Shown here: positions 26,780-35,126 of the stretch, one piece after another
How the letters are laid out: each line of letters starts with the position of its first letter
Numbering within the stretch: position 1 is the stretch's first letter
NCBI GenBank assembly: GCA_029974635.1
Contig: JARKQY010000051.1
Span: forward strand, 1-64,000
Source of the DNA: Bacillota bacterium
Lineage (GTDB): Bacteria; Bacillota; UBA4882; UBA8346
DNA: 64,000 nucleotides
Direction: 5' to 3'
Made by a program: the position numbers and the translations under genes
The notes under the pieces: model-generated
Seen by the model: the letters and a program-made list of their open reading frames with translations, nothing else
What the model was told of the DNA's origin: nothing
Databases searched by the model: none

Positions 26780-27205
26780 TCAAACAATGAAACTTTCCGA
26801 TTTCAGATCACAGTAATATCGCCCCTCCTGCGCGACAAACTTCAAAACGCAATAATCGGGGTCAGTGACGCCCTTCGGATAAAAAAGATTATCGCCGGTC
26901 TTCCACAAGGCCTTTTTTATCCGGTCATCCTCAAGGATTTCCATCCGTCCCTTGAGCAGTAAGCCCTCGTACCGGATAAGCCCCTTGCGGTAAAAATAAA
27001 TGCACGCATTGGGATTGGCGCGATATTGGCCTACGTGGACGGAGGATGTGTTCGTAGAGAAATAAAAGGTTTTAATGCCCTCGCTTTTTCTTGGAGCCAG
27101 CATAGCCTTTGTATTCGGAAAGCCATCGCCGTCTATGGAGCCAATCAAAGCCACCTTCTGCCTGCCAATGAATTTTTCTATCTTCCGCTCAAACCTGCCA
27201 TCCAT
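26780..27205 (-). CDS. Pyridoxamine 5'-phosphate oxidase-like FMN-binding protein
   Basis: 141 residues. Split-barrel pattern of the general-stress-26/PNPOx-like group: ALIGSIDGDGFPNTKAMLAPRKSEGIKTFYFSTNTSSVHVGQYRANPNACIYFY, then YEGLLLKGRMEIL and LKFVAQEGRYYCDL. It probably binds FMN or F420-like flavins in a homodimer; substrate unknown. The start follows GAGGGGG. It lies just 5' of a CRISPR array trailer, in the accessory region. Confidence 0.85.
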   Translation of the reverse strand: MDGRFERKIEKFIGRQKVALIGSIDGDGFPNTKAMLAPRKSEGIKTFYFSTNTSSVHVGQYRANPNACIYFYRKGLIRYEGLLLKGRMEILEDDRIKKALWKTGDNLFYPKGVTDPDYCVLKFVAQEGRYYCDLKSESFIV

Positions 27206-27248
27206 TGTTGTTCCCCCTCATTTTTCCTATGGCGCTCCTAAACGCATA

Positions 27249-27317
27249 TTACTTCAATCCGGTTTTACTGTAAGCCCGTCCAAACTCCTTCATCAGCCAG
27301 GTCTTGCCAATCCGCCT
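27249..27317 (-). pseudogene. Fragment of an AAA-type ATPase gene (Walker A only)
   Basis: The minus strand reads RRIGKTWLMKEFGRAYSKTG before a stop. G-K-T-W-L with KEFG is the P-loop context of the DUF4143-associated AAA ATPases. No start and no further domain exist: the 5' side is replaced by the degenerate first repeat of the CRISPR array. Confidence 0.45.
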
Positions 27318-27878
27318 CACGCACGGACAATTCCGTGCAGGGAGTGACTTGTGGAATCTATGTCCTTGACCAGATTACATTTGTTTCAATCCACACTCCC
27401 GTGCAGGGAGTGACAGGACTCATTGACGACAGCCTCCGAATACTCCTTGTTTCAATCCACACTCCCGTGCAGGGAGTGACACCTTTTATAATTAATTGCA
27501 GGGCGGTATCATATGTTTCAATCCAAACTCCCGTGCAGGGAGTTACCACGACGGGTCTTTTATCCGTCATGTTCCTTGTGAGTTTCAATCCACACTCCCG
27601 TGCAGGGAGTGACAAAAGTCCAGTTAAACGTATGTTTGATTAGGAGCTGTTTCAATCCACACTCCCGTGCAGGGAGTGACCAAATAAGTTGATTATCGCA
27701 ACCAAGACAGGCGGTTTCAATCCACACTCCCGTGCAGGGAGTGACGCGGGGCACACTGGAGATTGTACATGGTACTTTTGTTTCAATCCACACTCCCGTG
27801 CAGGGAGTGACATAAAGTTTTTATCTTTCGGTTGATAAGGTAATAGGTTTCAATCCACACTCCCGTGCAGGGAGTGAC
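27317..27878 (-). CRISPR. CRISPR array C: nine repeats, type I-C-like
   Basis: Repeats begin at about 27317 (only the right half matches), 27383, 27449, 27515, 27582, 27649, 27714, 27780 and 27847, each 32 bp; the eight spacers are 33-35 bp. The repeat at 27515 carries two changes (CCAAACTCCC and GGGAGTTAC). The repeat sequence is the same as in array A/B. Decay at the left end and the leader at the right end fix the direction as minus strand. Confidence 0.97.
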
Positions 27879-28047
27879 AGTACCACTTAAAATCCTTGAT
27901 TCTCAAGGCCTCCGCAGTTAGTTTCCGCGAACCGCCTTTTTGGGGAAGTCTTAATCATGACATTTTCGGTCATGATTCATCCCAAATCCTTCTCCCGCCT
28001 GTAGCGCGAACCTCCCGGGAAAATCATGTTCGCTTGGGGTTCGCGGA
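27879..28047 (-). promoter_or_regulatory. CRISPR leader of array C
   Basis: 169 bp homologous to the leader of array A/B along its whole length; similarity stops where the cas2 remnant begins in the other copy. It keeps AAAATCCTTGATTCTCAAG near the array, an inner hairpin AATCATGAC/GTCATGATT (27953-27961/27969-27977) that differs from the other copy by a paired change, and an outer pair TCCGCGAACC/GGTTCGCGGA. Confidence 0.85.
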
Positions 28048-28083
28048 AATTACCGGGCAAATCCTTTATGTAATAAATCCATC

Positions 28084-28446
28084 CTATTTCTGGCCCTTTA
28101 ATTTCTCCCACTGCTCTACCTGAAACCCGACGAAAACCAGATCGTCTCCGACGAGCAACGGACGTTTAACCAACATGCCGTTGGTTGCGAGCAACTGAAT
28201 CTGTTCCTCCCCGGACATGGCCGGCAATTTCTCCTTCAGATTCATTTCTTGATATAAAAGGCCGCTGGTATTGAAAAATCGTTTCAGGGGCAAGCCGCTA
28301 CGGGCCACCCATTCCCTCAATTCGTCCGCCGTCGGGTTATCAGTGGCGATATTCCGCTCCTTATACCCGATCCCTTGTTCGTCCAGCCAACGTTTGGCCT
28401 TTTGGGAGGTGCTGCACCGGGGATATCCCAGCAACAAATATTGCAT
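28084..28446 (-). CDS. ArsC/Spx-family thioredoxin-fold protein
   Basis: 120 residues: LLLGYPRCSTSQKAKRWLDEQGIGYKERNI with the N-terminal Cys11 (CxxS type), LPLKRFFNTSGLLYQEMNLKEKL, LLATNGMLVKRPLLVGDDLVFVGF. This is the arsenate-reductase-like group (YusI/Spx-related) that uses one N-terminal Cys. True arsenate reductase activity is not certain, and no ars genes are near. GGTGAGGAG lies ten bases before the ATG. Confidence 0.88.
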   Translation of the reverse strand: MQYLLLGYPRCSTSQKAKRWLDEQGIGYKERNIATDNPTADELREWVARSGLPLKRFFNTSGLLYQEMNLKEKLPAMSGEEQIQLLATNGMLVKRPLLVGDDLVFVGFQVEQWEKLKGQK

Positions 28447-28547
28447 AAGCCACGCTCCTCACCTTGATGAATTCATGCTTTTATTATATCTCCCTCCAGT
28501 AGAAAAATCAAAATGGGCGATCATAAACTCCTTGTCCCGCTTAACCA

Positions 28548-28733
28548 TTATCTCCTGACAAAGCCGGCCATCTGTTGATAGACATTCATCAAACAATCCA
28601 ATTCGATGCTAGCGTTTAAGATTTCAGCGTCGGTACAACCTTTTTCGTTCCATAATTGCTGCATCCGATTACGGGTCGTCCTGATTTGTTCCCGGAGTAT
28701 CTCTAGGGAAACTAAATTTTTACTGACTGACAT
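28548..28733 (-). CDS. Spo0E-like small protein (copy 2)
   Basis: 61 residues and 56 identical to copy 1 (changes at positions 3, 41, 54, 56 and 59), with the same SIELDCLMNVYQ signature. Presence of both copies next to CRISPR leaders shows duplication of the whole block. The frame is intact, so selection has kept it, or the duplication is recent. Confidence 0.82.
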   Translation of the reverse strand: MSVSKNLVSLEILREQIRTTRNRMQQLWNEKGCTDAEILNASIELDCLMNVYQQMAGFVRR

Positions 28734-29011
28734 TCTGATTTCAATACCTCAATTCAATGATTCCCTGCAATAATTGATTTTCACAATTGCTTTTTCTGAT
28801 TTTGGCGTTGCCTTTTTAGGATTAGCGCCACTTTAATTTTCGGCGATGTAAGCGCTTTCTTGCTCCCCGCAATTGAAATAATAAAGGAATGCATGAAGTA
28901 TATTATATCTAATAAAAGAGCAAAAATCAAGGCGGGTTAATCCTAATTTGATAAGTGTAAAACAATTGGGATTCATACGATTCCGGCGCCGAAAAATTCA
29001 CCGAAAAACAG
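28734..29011. other. Decayed duplicate of the divergent HTH region
   Basis: Bases 28740-28970 align with 25685-26160. Recognisable pieces are CCTCAATTCA, AGGATTAGCGCC (from the HTH coding part), CTCCCC.CAATTGAAA, the promoter block with TATTATATCTAATAAAAGAG, and TTGATAAGTGTAAAACAATT in place of the XRE start. Internal deletions and lost frames mean that no regulator is encoded here. Beyond 28975 nothing is recognised before the porin promoter. Confidence 0.65.
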
Positions 29012-29041
29012 TTGACAAAGTCTTCTATAAAATGGTATGAT
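29012..29041 (+). promoter_or_regulatory. SigA-type promoter of the porin gene
   Basis: TTGACA-N18-TATGAT on the plus strand, about 235 bp before the porin ATG, leaving a long 5' leader. Confidence 0.75.
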
Positions 29042-29131
29042 GCTCATATCATAGTAAATCAATCAAAATACTTAGTATTAAACGGTGAGCTAAATTCCGA
29101 AAAAATTCTTTGGTTGACCAGATATTCTGGA

Positions 29132-29162
29132 GGCTAAGCCCTATAAACGCTTGGCCTTTTTT
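29132..29162 (+). terminator. Terminator-like hairpin inside the porin leader
   Basis: GGCTAAGC pairs with GCTTGGCC (one T-G pair) and is followed by TTTTTT at 29157-29162. Upstream a small hairpin CCAGA/TCTGG occurs at 29118-29130. It lies between promoter and gene, as in an attenuator or riboswitch; no known riboswitch class was recognised. Confidence 0.7.
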
Positions 29163-29276
29163 GTTTCGGATCAAAATGCAATCCGTTATGAAGAATTCTG
29201 TAAGGAGGTGTTATTCGAAAAAATTATTAACGTTGATCCAAATTGCGGTAAACCAAAATATTCGGAGGTATACAAA

Positions 29277-30257
29277 ATGAAAAAAATACTTGCACTTCTT
29301 TGCGCTTTAACTCTCATATTTTCAATCGCGTCGGCTTCATATGCCGCAGTTACATTTGGCGGATACGCCCGCGTATGGTATCAATCGGCTTCGGATGGAA
29401 CAAACAGTAACAACACGTTCCGTTTCGACCATTTGGCGCTGAATTTCAATGCTGACCACGCTCCTGGCAGCGGCGTTTTTGGTAATTTCCAATATTATCA
29501 GGTGGATAAAAACTCGCAGGCTAGCGCCGACATCCGGCTGGAAGCCCTTTACTATTATCACAAAAATATTTTTAGCGAGGGTGATGAACTCGATGCGGGA
29601 TTTATCAGACTTCCTTTTTACAACAGTGCTTTCAAAGGCATTTACATCGGCACTCTTGCTTATTACTCCCGTCCTAAAAACTCTGTCGGTATTAGCTATT
29701 CCGGAAAAGCCGAGAGCTTTACATATGCGCTGGCAATAAGTAACGCGACCAATTCAAAAAATATCAATTCCAATTCCGAAGGTATCGATACCACCATTCG
29801 TCTTTCGTATGCCGTCCTTGAACGGCTAAAAATTGGTTTGGGTTATAGCGATGATGTAATCAACGACAGCAGCAAAAACTCCAGATTAGCTTTTGATGTC
29901 ACTTATGGAATTGGTCCGGTGGATATTTTGGCCGAGTATGTGTCGGTAACTCCCCAAGGGGCGGATGCCTTAACCGGCATTTATTTTGAGGGTTCCTATC
30001 AAATTACCGATTCACTTGCCGCTTATGTGGGCAAAACATCAAGCGTTGCTAACGGCAGCGGGAAAAAACTGCCTGAGCAGGTCGGCGTAGTTCTCCCCGC
30101 TGGTCCGGGAGGTGGCAATATTGCGATAAATGATGACTGGACAGTATTTGGTGTCAAATATCAAGTATCTCCGAAATTTGTCCTCCAGGGCGAATTCTTG
30201 AAAGAGGACTCCACCTCGAACCAGAGCTTCGGATTACGCGGGAACTTCAGTTTATAA
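29277..30257 (+). CDS. Outer-membrane beta-barrel porin-like protein
   Basis: 326 residues from the ATG at 29277, preceded by GGAGG; frame sequence before it belongs to the leader. A signal peptide is visible (MKKILALLCALTLIFSIASA, cleavage near SYA-A). The mature part is a run of alternating amphipathic strands with aromatic girdles (FGGYARVWYQ, ADIRLEALYYYHKN, FTYALAISNA, IGLGYSDDVI, AYVGKTS, FVLQGEFLKE) and ends SFGLRGNFSL. This fits a Gram-negative-type porin of about 14-16 strands and would require an outer membrane. The substrate is unknown. Confidence 0.78.
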   Translation: MKKILALLCALTLIFSIASASYAAVTFGGYARVWYQSASDGTNSNNTFRFDHLALNFNADHAPGSGVFGNFQYYQVDKNSQASADIRLEALYYYHKNIFSEGDELDAGFIRLPFYNSAFKGIYIGTLAYYSRPKNSVGISYSGKAESFTYALAISNATNSKNINSNSEGIDTTIRLSYAVLERLKIGLGYSDDVINDSSKNSRLAFDVTYGIGPVDILAEYVSVTPQGADALTGIYFEGSYQITDSLAAYVGKTSSVANGSGKKLPEQVGVVLPAGPGGGNIAINDDWTVFGVKYQVSPKFVLQGEFLKEDSTSNQSFGLRGNFSL

Positions 30258-30297
30258 TTCTCAACCCCGGCAAGTCTAGTTTTGATGTAGGTTAAAT

Positions 30298-30345
30298 TCA
30301 AGGGTTGTTCCGATTGGTTCGGAACAACCCTTGATTCATTTTCTA
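30298..30345 (+). terminator. Strong hairpin terminator after the porin gene
   Basis: TCAAGGGTTGTTCCGA and its exact complement TCGGAACAACCCTTGA form a 16-bp stem with a short loop, followed by TTCATTTTC. It may also serve the converging gene on the minus strand. Confidence 0.85.
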
Positions 30346-30409
30346 AAGATAGTTTTACTAAATGCAATGTAGTAGGTTTAAATTATCATACAAAAAAACT
30401 ACTGGTTTG

Positions 30410-31081
30410 TCAGCTATTGATTTTTAAATATTCAATTAAAATATAACGCCGCTCCTCTCCGGTCCCGATCTCCTGCACCACCGCTTTGATCTTCCTGGCC
30501 AGGGCGGGGACGGCCCCTAATCGATTCCAGTCGGCTGCCGTGCCGTTAGGGTCGCCCGCAAAACAACTGGAGCCGTCACAACTATAGACATTCAACTCCG
30601 CGGTATAATAGCCTCCCCCATTATCAATCAGCTTTACCAGTTGGGTGAATTCAAACAGCGAATCCCGGTTAACGACCAAATAATAATACCCGTCCCGGTA
30701 AGTAACCGCCTCGGAGGTCGAATGATGGTCCGTTATCGTCTGGCCAAAATACCGTTCACCGGTGGCCGCCACTATTGCAGCCGGGATCCGGTAATGAAGA
30801 CCGCTTTGATCCAGCGCTTCGAAGGCCTTACGGTTATACCAGTAGTTATGATGAACCCCGAAGTTGATGACGGTCTCGGGGTTGAGCCTACCTTTTGCAA
30901 AAGGCGGCAGCAACACCTCGGAAAAAGTAGTAAAAAACTTGTTCCAACTCCGCCAGGCATCCTGGTCCAACTTAACTTCCCGCTCCTCCGGATTGGCGGC
31001 GAACCCGGCCGGACTCAACGCCAGCAAAAATAATAACGCTAACACCAACCACCGTTTGCTTCCACCAAGCCCATATCCCAT
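30410..31081 (-). CDS. Secreted hypothetical protein
   Basis: 223 residues from the ATG at 31081, after GGGTGG; a GTG twelve bases upstream lies in that site. A hydrophobic signal peptide (RWLVLALLFLLALSPAGFA) precedes a mature domain. That domain contains HYRIPAAIVAATGERYFGQTITDHHSTSEAVTYRDGYYYLVVN, KLIDNGGGYYTAELNVYSCDGSSCFAGDPNG and a final VVQEIGTGEERRYILIEY. I do not recognise the family; it looks like a small envelope protein with one disulfide-capable pair (CDGSSC). Confidence 0.72.
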   Translation of the reverse strand: MGYGLGGSKRWLVLALLFLLALSPAGFAANPEEREVKLDQDAWRSWNKFFTTFSEVLLPPFAKGRLNPETVINFGVHHNYWYNRKAFEALDQSGLHYRIPAAIVAATGERYFGQTITDHHSTSEAVTYRDGYYYLVVNRDSLFEFTQLVKLIDNGGGYYTAELNVYSCDGSSCFAGDPNGTAADWNRLGAVPALARKIKAVVQEIGTGEERRYILIEYLKINS

Positions 31082-31115
31082 GATGCCACCCACTTTCTAT
31101 GGAATCCCCACTCCT

Positions 31116-31213
31116 GTAAAACGTTCTCGAAATAGCGTTACAATCAAAATGACGTTTTACCAAAGTATAGCGCTTTATTATTTGGCATACTATTTTGGAA
31201 GCGCTATACTAGC
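31116..31213 (-). repeat. Two-hairpin dispersed repeat (R1), copy in inverted orientation
   Basis: Plus strand: GTAAAACGTT...AACGTTTTAC-like arm (31116-31160), then AGTATAGCGCTT (31164-31175) facing AAGCGCTATACT (31199-31210). Its complement aligns with the copies at 51506-51611, 52765-52869 and 60237-60335. It sits 3' of cysK, or 5' of the secreted hypothetical gene. Confidence 0.7.
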
Positions 31214-31289
31214 TATGCCGAGCTAATCAAAAGTAAATTAATAAAATGCTTCATACATAAACAATCGTAAATTCATTTTCAAAATAAAT

Positions 31290-32246
31290 CTAAAACCCCG
31301 CTTCCTCTTCCTCACCCACATTATTAAAAAGCCAGGTCGACAGGTACCGTTCACCGGAGTCCGGCAGCAACGCCACAATCACCTTGTTCCGGTTCTCCGG
31401 CCTGGCGGCTACATGTAAGGCAGCGAAGGCCGCTGCTCCCGAAGAGATTCCTACCAAAATTCCTTCTTCCTTAGCCAGACGGCGGGCAATATTTCCGGCA
31501 TCCCGGTCACTGACAGGAATAATCTCATCGATGAATTCCCGGCGGTAAATTTCCGGCACAAAACCGGCTCCAATTCCCTGAATCCGGTGAGGCCCGGCTT
31601 TCCCACCCGACAATACCGGGGAATCGAAAGGTTCCACCGCAATCGCCTGAAAATCAGGTTTCCGTTGTTTAAGGGCCCGGGCGACTCCGGTGATGGTTCC
31701 TCCCGTTCCGACACCGGCTACAAACATATCGATCCGGCCTTCCGTATCCTCCCAAAGCTCTTCAGCGGTAGTTCGGAAATGCATCTCAGGATTGGCCGGA
31801 TTTTTAAACTGCTGAGGAATAAAGGAGTTCGGAATCTTTTTGGACAACTCCTCGGCTTTCTCCACCGCGCCCGCCATCCCCTTGCTGCCTACAGTGAGCA
31901 CAATTTGTGCGCCCAGCCCTTTGATCAAGCGCCGGCGTTCCAAACTCATGGTCTCCGGCATTGTTAGAATCAACCGGTAGCCTTTAGCCGCGCAGACAAA
32001 GGCCAGGGCGATACCGGTATTTCCGGAAGTCGGTTCGATTAACGTAGTCTCGGAATTAATTTGGCCCGCCCGTTCCGCCGCTTCAACCATCGCTACGCCG
32101 ATACGGTCCTTTACACTGGAGAGCGGGTTGAAAAACTCCACTTTGGCCAGAACCGTAACCTCCAGATTCCCAGTAACCCGGCGCAACCGGATCAGGGGAG
32201 TCCGGCCGACGGTCTTGGTAATATCGTCATAAACGCCTTTCATCAT
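31290..32246 (-). CDS. cysK: Cysteine synthase (O-acetylserine sulfhydrylase)
   Basis: About 318 residues from the ATG at 32246, five bases after GGAGG; the next codon is also ATG. It is a PLP enzyme that makes cysteine from O-acetylserine and sulfide. Motifs: [22 protein letters not shown] with the PLP lysine, [28 protein letters not shown] phosphate site, and [13 protein letters not shown]. It is the last gene behind a sulfonate/nitrate-type ABC transporter on the same strand (70 bp gap), which suggests sulfur supply as the purpose of the operon. Confidence 0.94.
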   Translation of the reverse strand: MMKGVYDDITKTVGRTPLIRLRRVTGNLEVTVLAKVEFFNPLSSVKDRIGVAMVEAAERAGQINSETTLIEPTSGNTGIALAFVCAAKGYRLILTMPETMSLERRRLIKGLGAQIVLTVGSKGMAGAVEKAEELSKKIPNSFIPQQFKNPANPEMHFRTTAEELWEDTEGRIDMFVAGVGTGGTITGVARALKQRKPDFQAIAVEPFDSPVLSGGKAGPHRIQGIGAGFVPEIYRREFIDEIIPVSDRDAGNIARRLAKEEGILVGISSGAAAFAALHVAARPENRNKVIVALLPDSGERYLSTWLFNNVGEEEEAGF

Positions 32247-32316
32247 TGATACCTCCATGATGTTGCTGTGATTATCTCAACTACGGGCTTTCAGCGGTTG
32301 TAATTGAGTTTTAGTT

Positions 32317-33198
32317 TTAGATCATGTAATCATCAAATTCGCCTGTAACGTCCATCCGGAAGATCCGTTGAATATTATCGCGCATCTCACTGATCTCCCG
32401 GCCGCCGCGGTGCCTTGGCCGTTCCAACTCTACCGGGATAATATTGCGGACCGCCCCCGGACCGGGAGTAAGGATTAAAATGCGGTCCGAAAGATAGACC
32501 GCTTCTTCAATGTCATGAGTGACATAGATGATGGTCAACCCGATCCGTTTCCAAATGGCCAACAAATCGTCCTGCAGCCGTTCCCGGTTAAAGGCATCCA
32601 GCAGTCCGAAAGGTTCATCCATCAGCAGGATCTTCGGCTCCACCGCCAGCGCGCGGGCTAAGGCGACCCGTTGCCGCATTCCCCCGGAGAGTTGATAGGG
32701 GTATTTATTTTCAAATCCGGAAAGGCCGACCAAGGCCAAGGCTTTTTGCACCTTCCCCCAGCGCTCCCGCCTGGGAATGCCCCGCAGCTTCAAGGCAAAC
32801 CAAATATTTTCCGCCGCTGTTTTCCAAGGGAACACTGAATGATCCTGGAAAACCATGCTGACGTCGAAACGCCGCCCGTCTTTAAAAAGGCTGTTAAAGA
32901 TCGGAGAACGGAACCGGTATTTCCTTTGATATTCCCGCAATTCATCCCGGTTGGTCGGCGGCGGCTCCAGGACCACCTCCCCGTCGATGCGTACCAACCC
33001 GTCCGTAGGCAGCTGCAGTCCGGCAATCAATTCCAGGATGGTGCTTTTCCCGCAACCGCTAGGGCCGATGATACTGATGAACTCCCCCGGACGGACCGCC
33101 AGAGAAATATCCAGAACCGCCGTTAACCCTTCGGCTGCTCCATCCGCCGTAGTGATTGAAAAAAATTTGGTCAAATTTTGTAACTCAATAACTGCCAT
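32317..33198 (-). CDS. ABC transporter ATP-binding protein (nitrate/sulfonate/taurine type)
   Basis: 293 residues. Walker A GPSGCGKST, Q-loop in VFQDHSVFPWKT, signature LSGGMRQRVALARAL, Walker B ILLMDEPFGLLD and H-loop IYVTHDIEEAV. Between Walker A and the Q-loop there is an insertion (YQRKYRFRSPIFNSLFKDGRRFD) longer than in typical SsuB/TauB. It energises the permease encoded immediately upstream (15 bp gap). Confidence 0.93.
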   Translation of the reverse strand: MAVIELQNLTKFFSITTADGAAEGLTAVLDISLAVRPGEFISIIGPSGCGKSTILELIAGLQLPTDGLVRIDGEVVLEPPPTNRDELREYQRKYRFRSPIFNSLFKDGRRFDVSMVFQDHSVFPWKTAAENIWFALKLRGIPRRERWGKVQKALALVGLSGFENKYPYQLSGGMRQRVALARALAVEPKILLMDEPFGLLDAFNRERLQDDLLAIWKRIGLTIIYVTHDIEEAVYLSDRILILTPGPGAVRNIIPVELERPRHRGGREISEMRDNIQRIFRMDVTGEFDDYMI

Positions 33199-33213
33199 GC
33201 CTATTTTCTCCCT

Positions 33214-34038
33214 TCACCCCGACACCTCGCCGATTTTCCATAGTGAAAGCTTCAACTCAATATATTTCATAATTTCAATCAAAAACCAGCCGAAGGATCC
33301 CAAAATCACCATGGCCACGATCATCCGGTCGATGCGGTAATAATCCTTGGACTCAATCAATAACCAGCCCAAGCCCCCGCTGGCGCCGAACATCTCTGAG
33401 AGCACCAGGCAGACCAGGCCCATGGCAATCCCGATCTTCATTCCCATGACTATCGAAGAAAGCGCCGAGGGTATGACGACCTCCCGCAAAATAGTAAACT
33501 CACTGGCCCCAAAAAGCCGCGCTGTATTAATAAAACGGCGGTTGGTATCTTTGGTCCCCATATAGGTATCAAACAGTACCGGATAAAAGACGCCTAAAAA
33601 AACCAAAAAACCTTGCATCCGCAAACCGATGCCAAGGAAGATAATGGTCAATGGAACCCATGCCGGTGGCGGAATCGGAGCCAACAACTGAAAATACGGC
33701 AATAGATGTTTACGGACATAAGGACTCCACCCCATCAGGAGCCCGATAGGCACCGCCAACAACACTGCCACGCTAAATCCGGTAAAGAAACGCAATAGAC
33801 TTATCGCAAAATGATGCCCCAGATTGCGGTGGATCAAGAGATCGATAAAACAAACCCAAACAGCGGACGGCGGAGGAAGCAGGCTTTTCGGGATCAGATT
33901 CAGCCGGGGCGCCGCTTCCCATAAAATAAGAAGCGGCACCGCTATTTTAAGAAATTCCCAGGTAAATATGCTGCCGAAAGAATTCTTGAGAAAGAGGGCC
34001 ATCTCCTGTCGAAACTCAATCAAAGTAATTTTTCTCAT
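33214..34038 (-). CDS. ABC transporter permease (SsuC/TauC type)
   Basis: 274 residues with six or so membrane helices and the BPD-type loop EVVIPSALSSIVMGMKIGIAMGLVCLVLSEMF (EAA motif region). The protein is preceded by a binding-protein gene and followed by the ATPase gene, the normal order for importers of sulfonates, nitrate or pyrimidine precursors. The gap to the binding protein is 149 bp and contains ATCTCAACT/AGTTGAGAT inverted repeats. Confidence 0.92.
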   Translation of the reverse strand: MRKITLIEFRQEMALFLKNSFGSIFTWEFLKIAVPLLILWEAAPRLNLIPKSLLPPPSAVWVCFIDLLIHRNLGHHFAISLLRFFTGFSVAVLLAVPIGLLMGWSPYVRKHLLPYFQLLAPIPPPAWVPLTIIFLGIGLRMQGFLVFLGVFYPVLFDTYMGTKDTNRRFINTARLFGASEFTILREVVIPSALSSIVMGMKIGIAMGLVCLVLSEMFGASGGLGWLLIESKDYYRIDRMIVAMVILGSFGWFLIEIMKYIELKLSLWKIGEVSG

Positions 34039-34187
34039 ATTTCCTCCCCTTCAACCTGATAAACAGGGGTGCGGCAGCCAGATCTCAACTGCCACCGGGA
34101 GACAAATCCGCAGGTATGTATCCTGTAGTTGAGATAATATGGAAGCCGCGCTGTCCCCATTCATCATGCAATGGCCATCAAGCCATT

Positions 34188-35126
34188 TTACCAGGTTATC
34201 CCTTTAAATTCCTTGGCAAATACATCCGGAACCGGATTCTTGGTGATAACTCCTTGAGATACTAGAGCCTCGCCCAATGAAGCATGAATATCCGTGGTAA
34301 GCTTGATGGTAAAACCAAGCCGGTGGTTGCCGTTACGTATAGCATCCTCAGGAGCACCGGAATATTTCACCGCGATAGCTACCAGGTCATCGGCCACCGG
34401 GTTTTTCAAAATCAGTTTATTGGCCGCATCCACCGCTTTAATCAAATTTTTTAACGCCTTGGTATTCTTCGCCAGAAAATCGCTATTGGCGTTGATCGTC
34501 CGGCAAGTGGTGTTTTTCAGTTCTTCCCGGAAGAGAAGTTTATAACCCTTTAGTTCGGCGATACTGGCATGAGGCTCTTCCAGAATCGCTCCATCAACCT
34601 GACCGGCATCCAGAGCCGCCAGCGCCGGTCCTGCGGCAAAATTAACCAGCTTAAATGCGGCTCCCACCTCTTTAACTTTCTGGTTGAAATAAATTACCGC
34701 GCAGCAAGTAGGCGAAAGCCCGGCAATGGTTTTTCCGTCTAAATCTTTAAACTCCTTGATGGGCGAATTTGTTCGTACCGCTAATATCGAGGTACATGGT
34801 TTCTTTACTTGGGCAATGATTTTTAAAGGAGCCCCGCTTGCTGCGGCCGCCAGGACTACCGTCGGACATGCCCAGAAAACATCGGCCTCCTTGGAAATCA
34901 CCGCATCACGCGCCGCCGCCGGACTGCGGGACTCCTTGATCTCTACATCAAGTCCGTATTTGGCAAAAATGCCTTTTTCTTTCGCCACATACAGATTCAA
35001 ATGATGAGTGGTGGGAGTGTCAACCACCACGATCTTGGTTAACTTCTTTGCCATAAAGGCATTACTTGAAAAAATCAAACTTACCGCCAAAACAAACACT
35101 AACAATAGGCCTATTTTCTTTGTCAT
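34188..35126 (-). CDS. ABC transporter substrate-binding protein (SsuA/NMT1-like)
   Basis: 312 residues from the ATG at 35126 after AAAGGAG; the upstream ATG at 35147 lies inside the ribosome-site region. Signal peptide MTKKIGLLLVFVLAVSLIFS. Mature domain: TPTTHHLNLYVAKEKGIFAKYGLDVEIKE, ADVFWACPTVVLAAAASGAPLKIIAQV, KDLDGKTIAGLSPTCCAV, ALDAGQVDGAILEEPHAS. This is the periplasmic-binding-protein type II fold of sulfonate, nitrate and thiamin-precursor importers. The ligand cannot be told; cysK downstream favours a sulfur compound. Confidence 0.9.
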   Translation of the reverse strand: MTKKIGLLLVFVLAVSLIFSSNAFMAKKLTKIVVVDTPTTHHLNLYVAKEKGIFAKYGLDVEIKESRSPAAARDAVISKEADVFWACPTVVLAAAASGAPLKIIAQVKKPCTSILAVRTNSPIKEFKDLDGKTIAGLSPTCCAVIYFNQKVKEVGAAFKLVNFAAGPALAALDAGQVDGAILEEPHASIAELKGYKLLFREELKNTTCRTINANSDFLAKNTKALKNLIKAVDAANKLILKNPVADDLVAIAVKYSGAPEDAIRNGNHRLGFTIKLTTDIHASLGEALVSQGVITKNPVPDVFAKEFKGITW

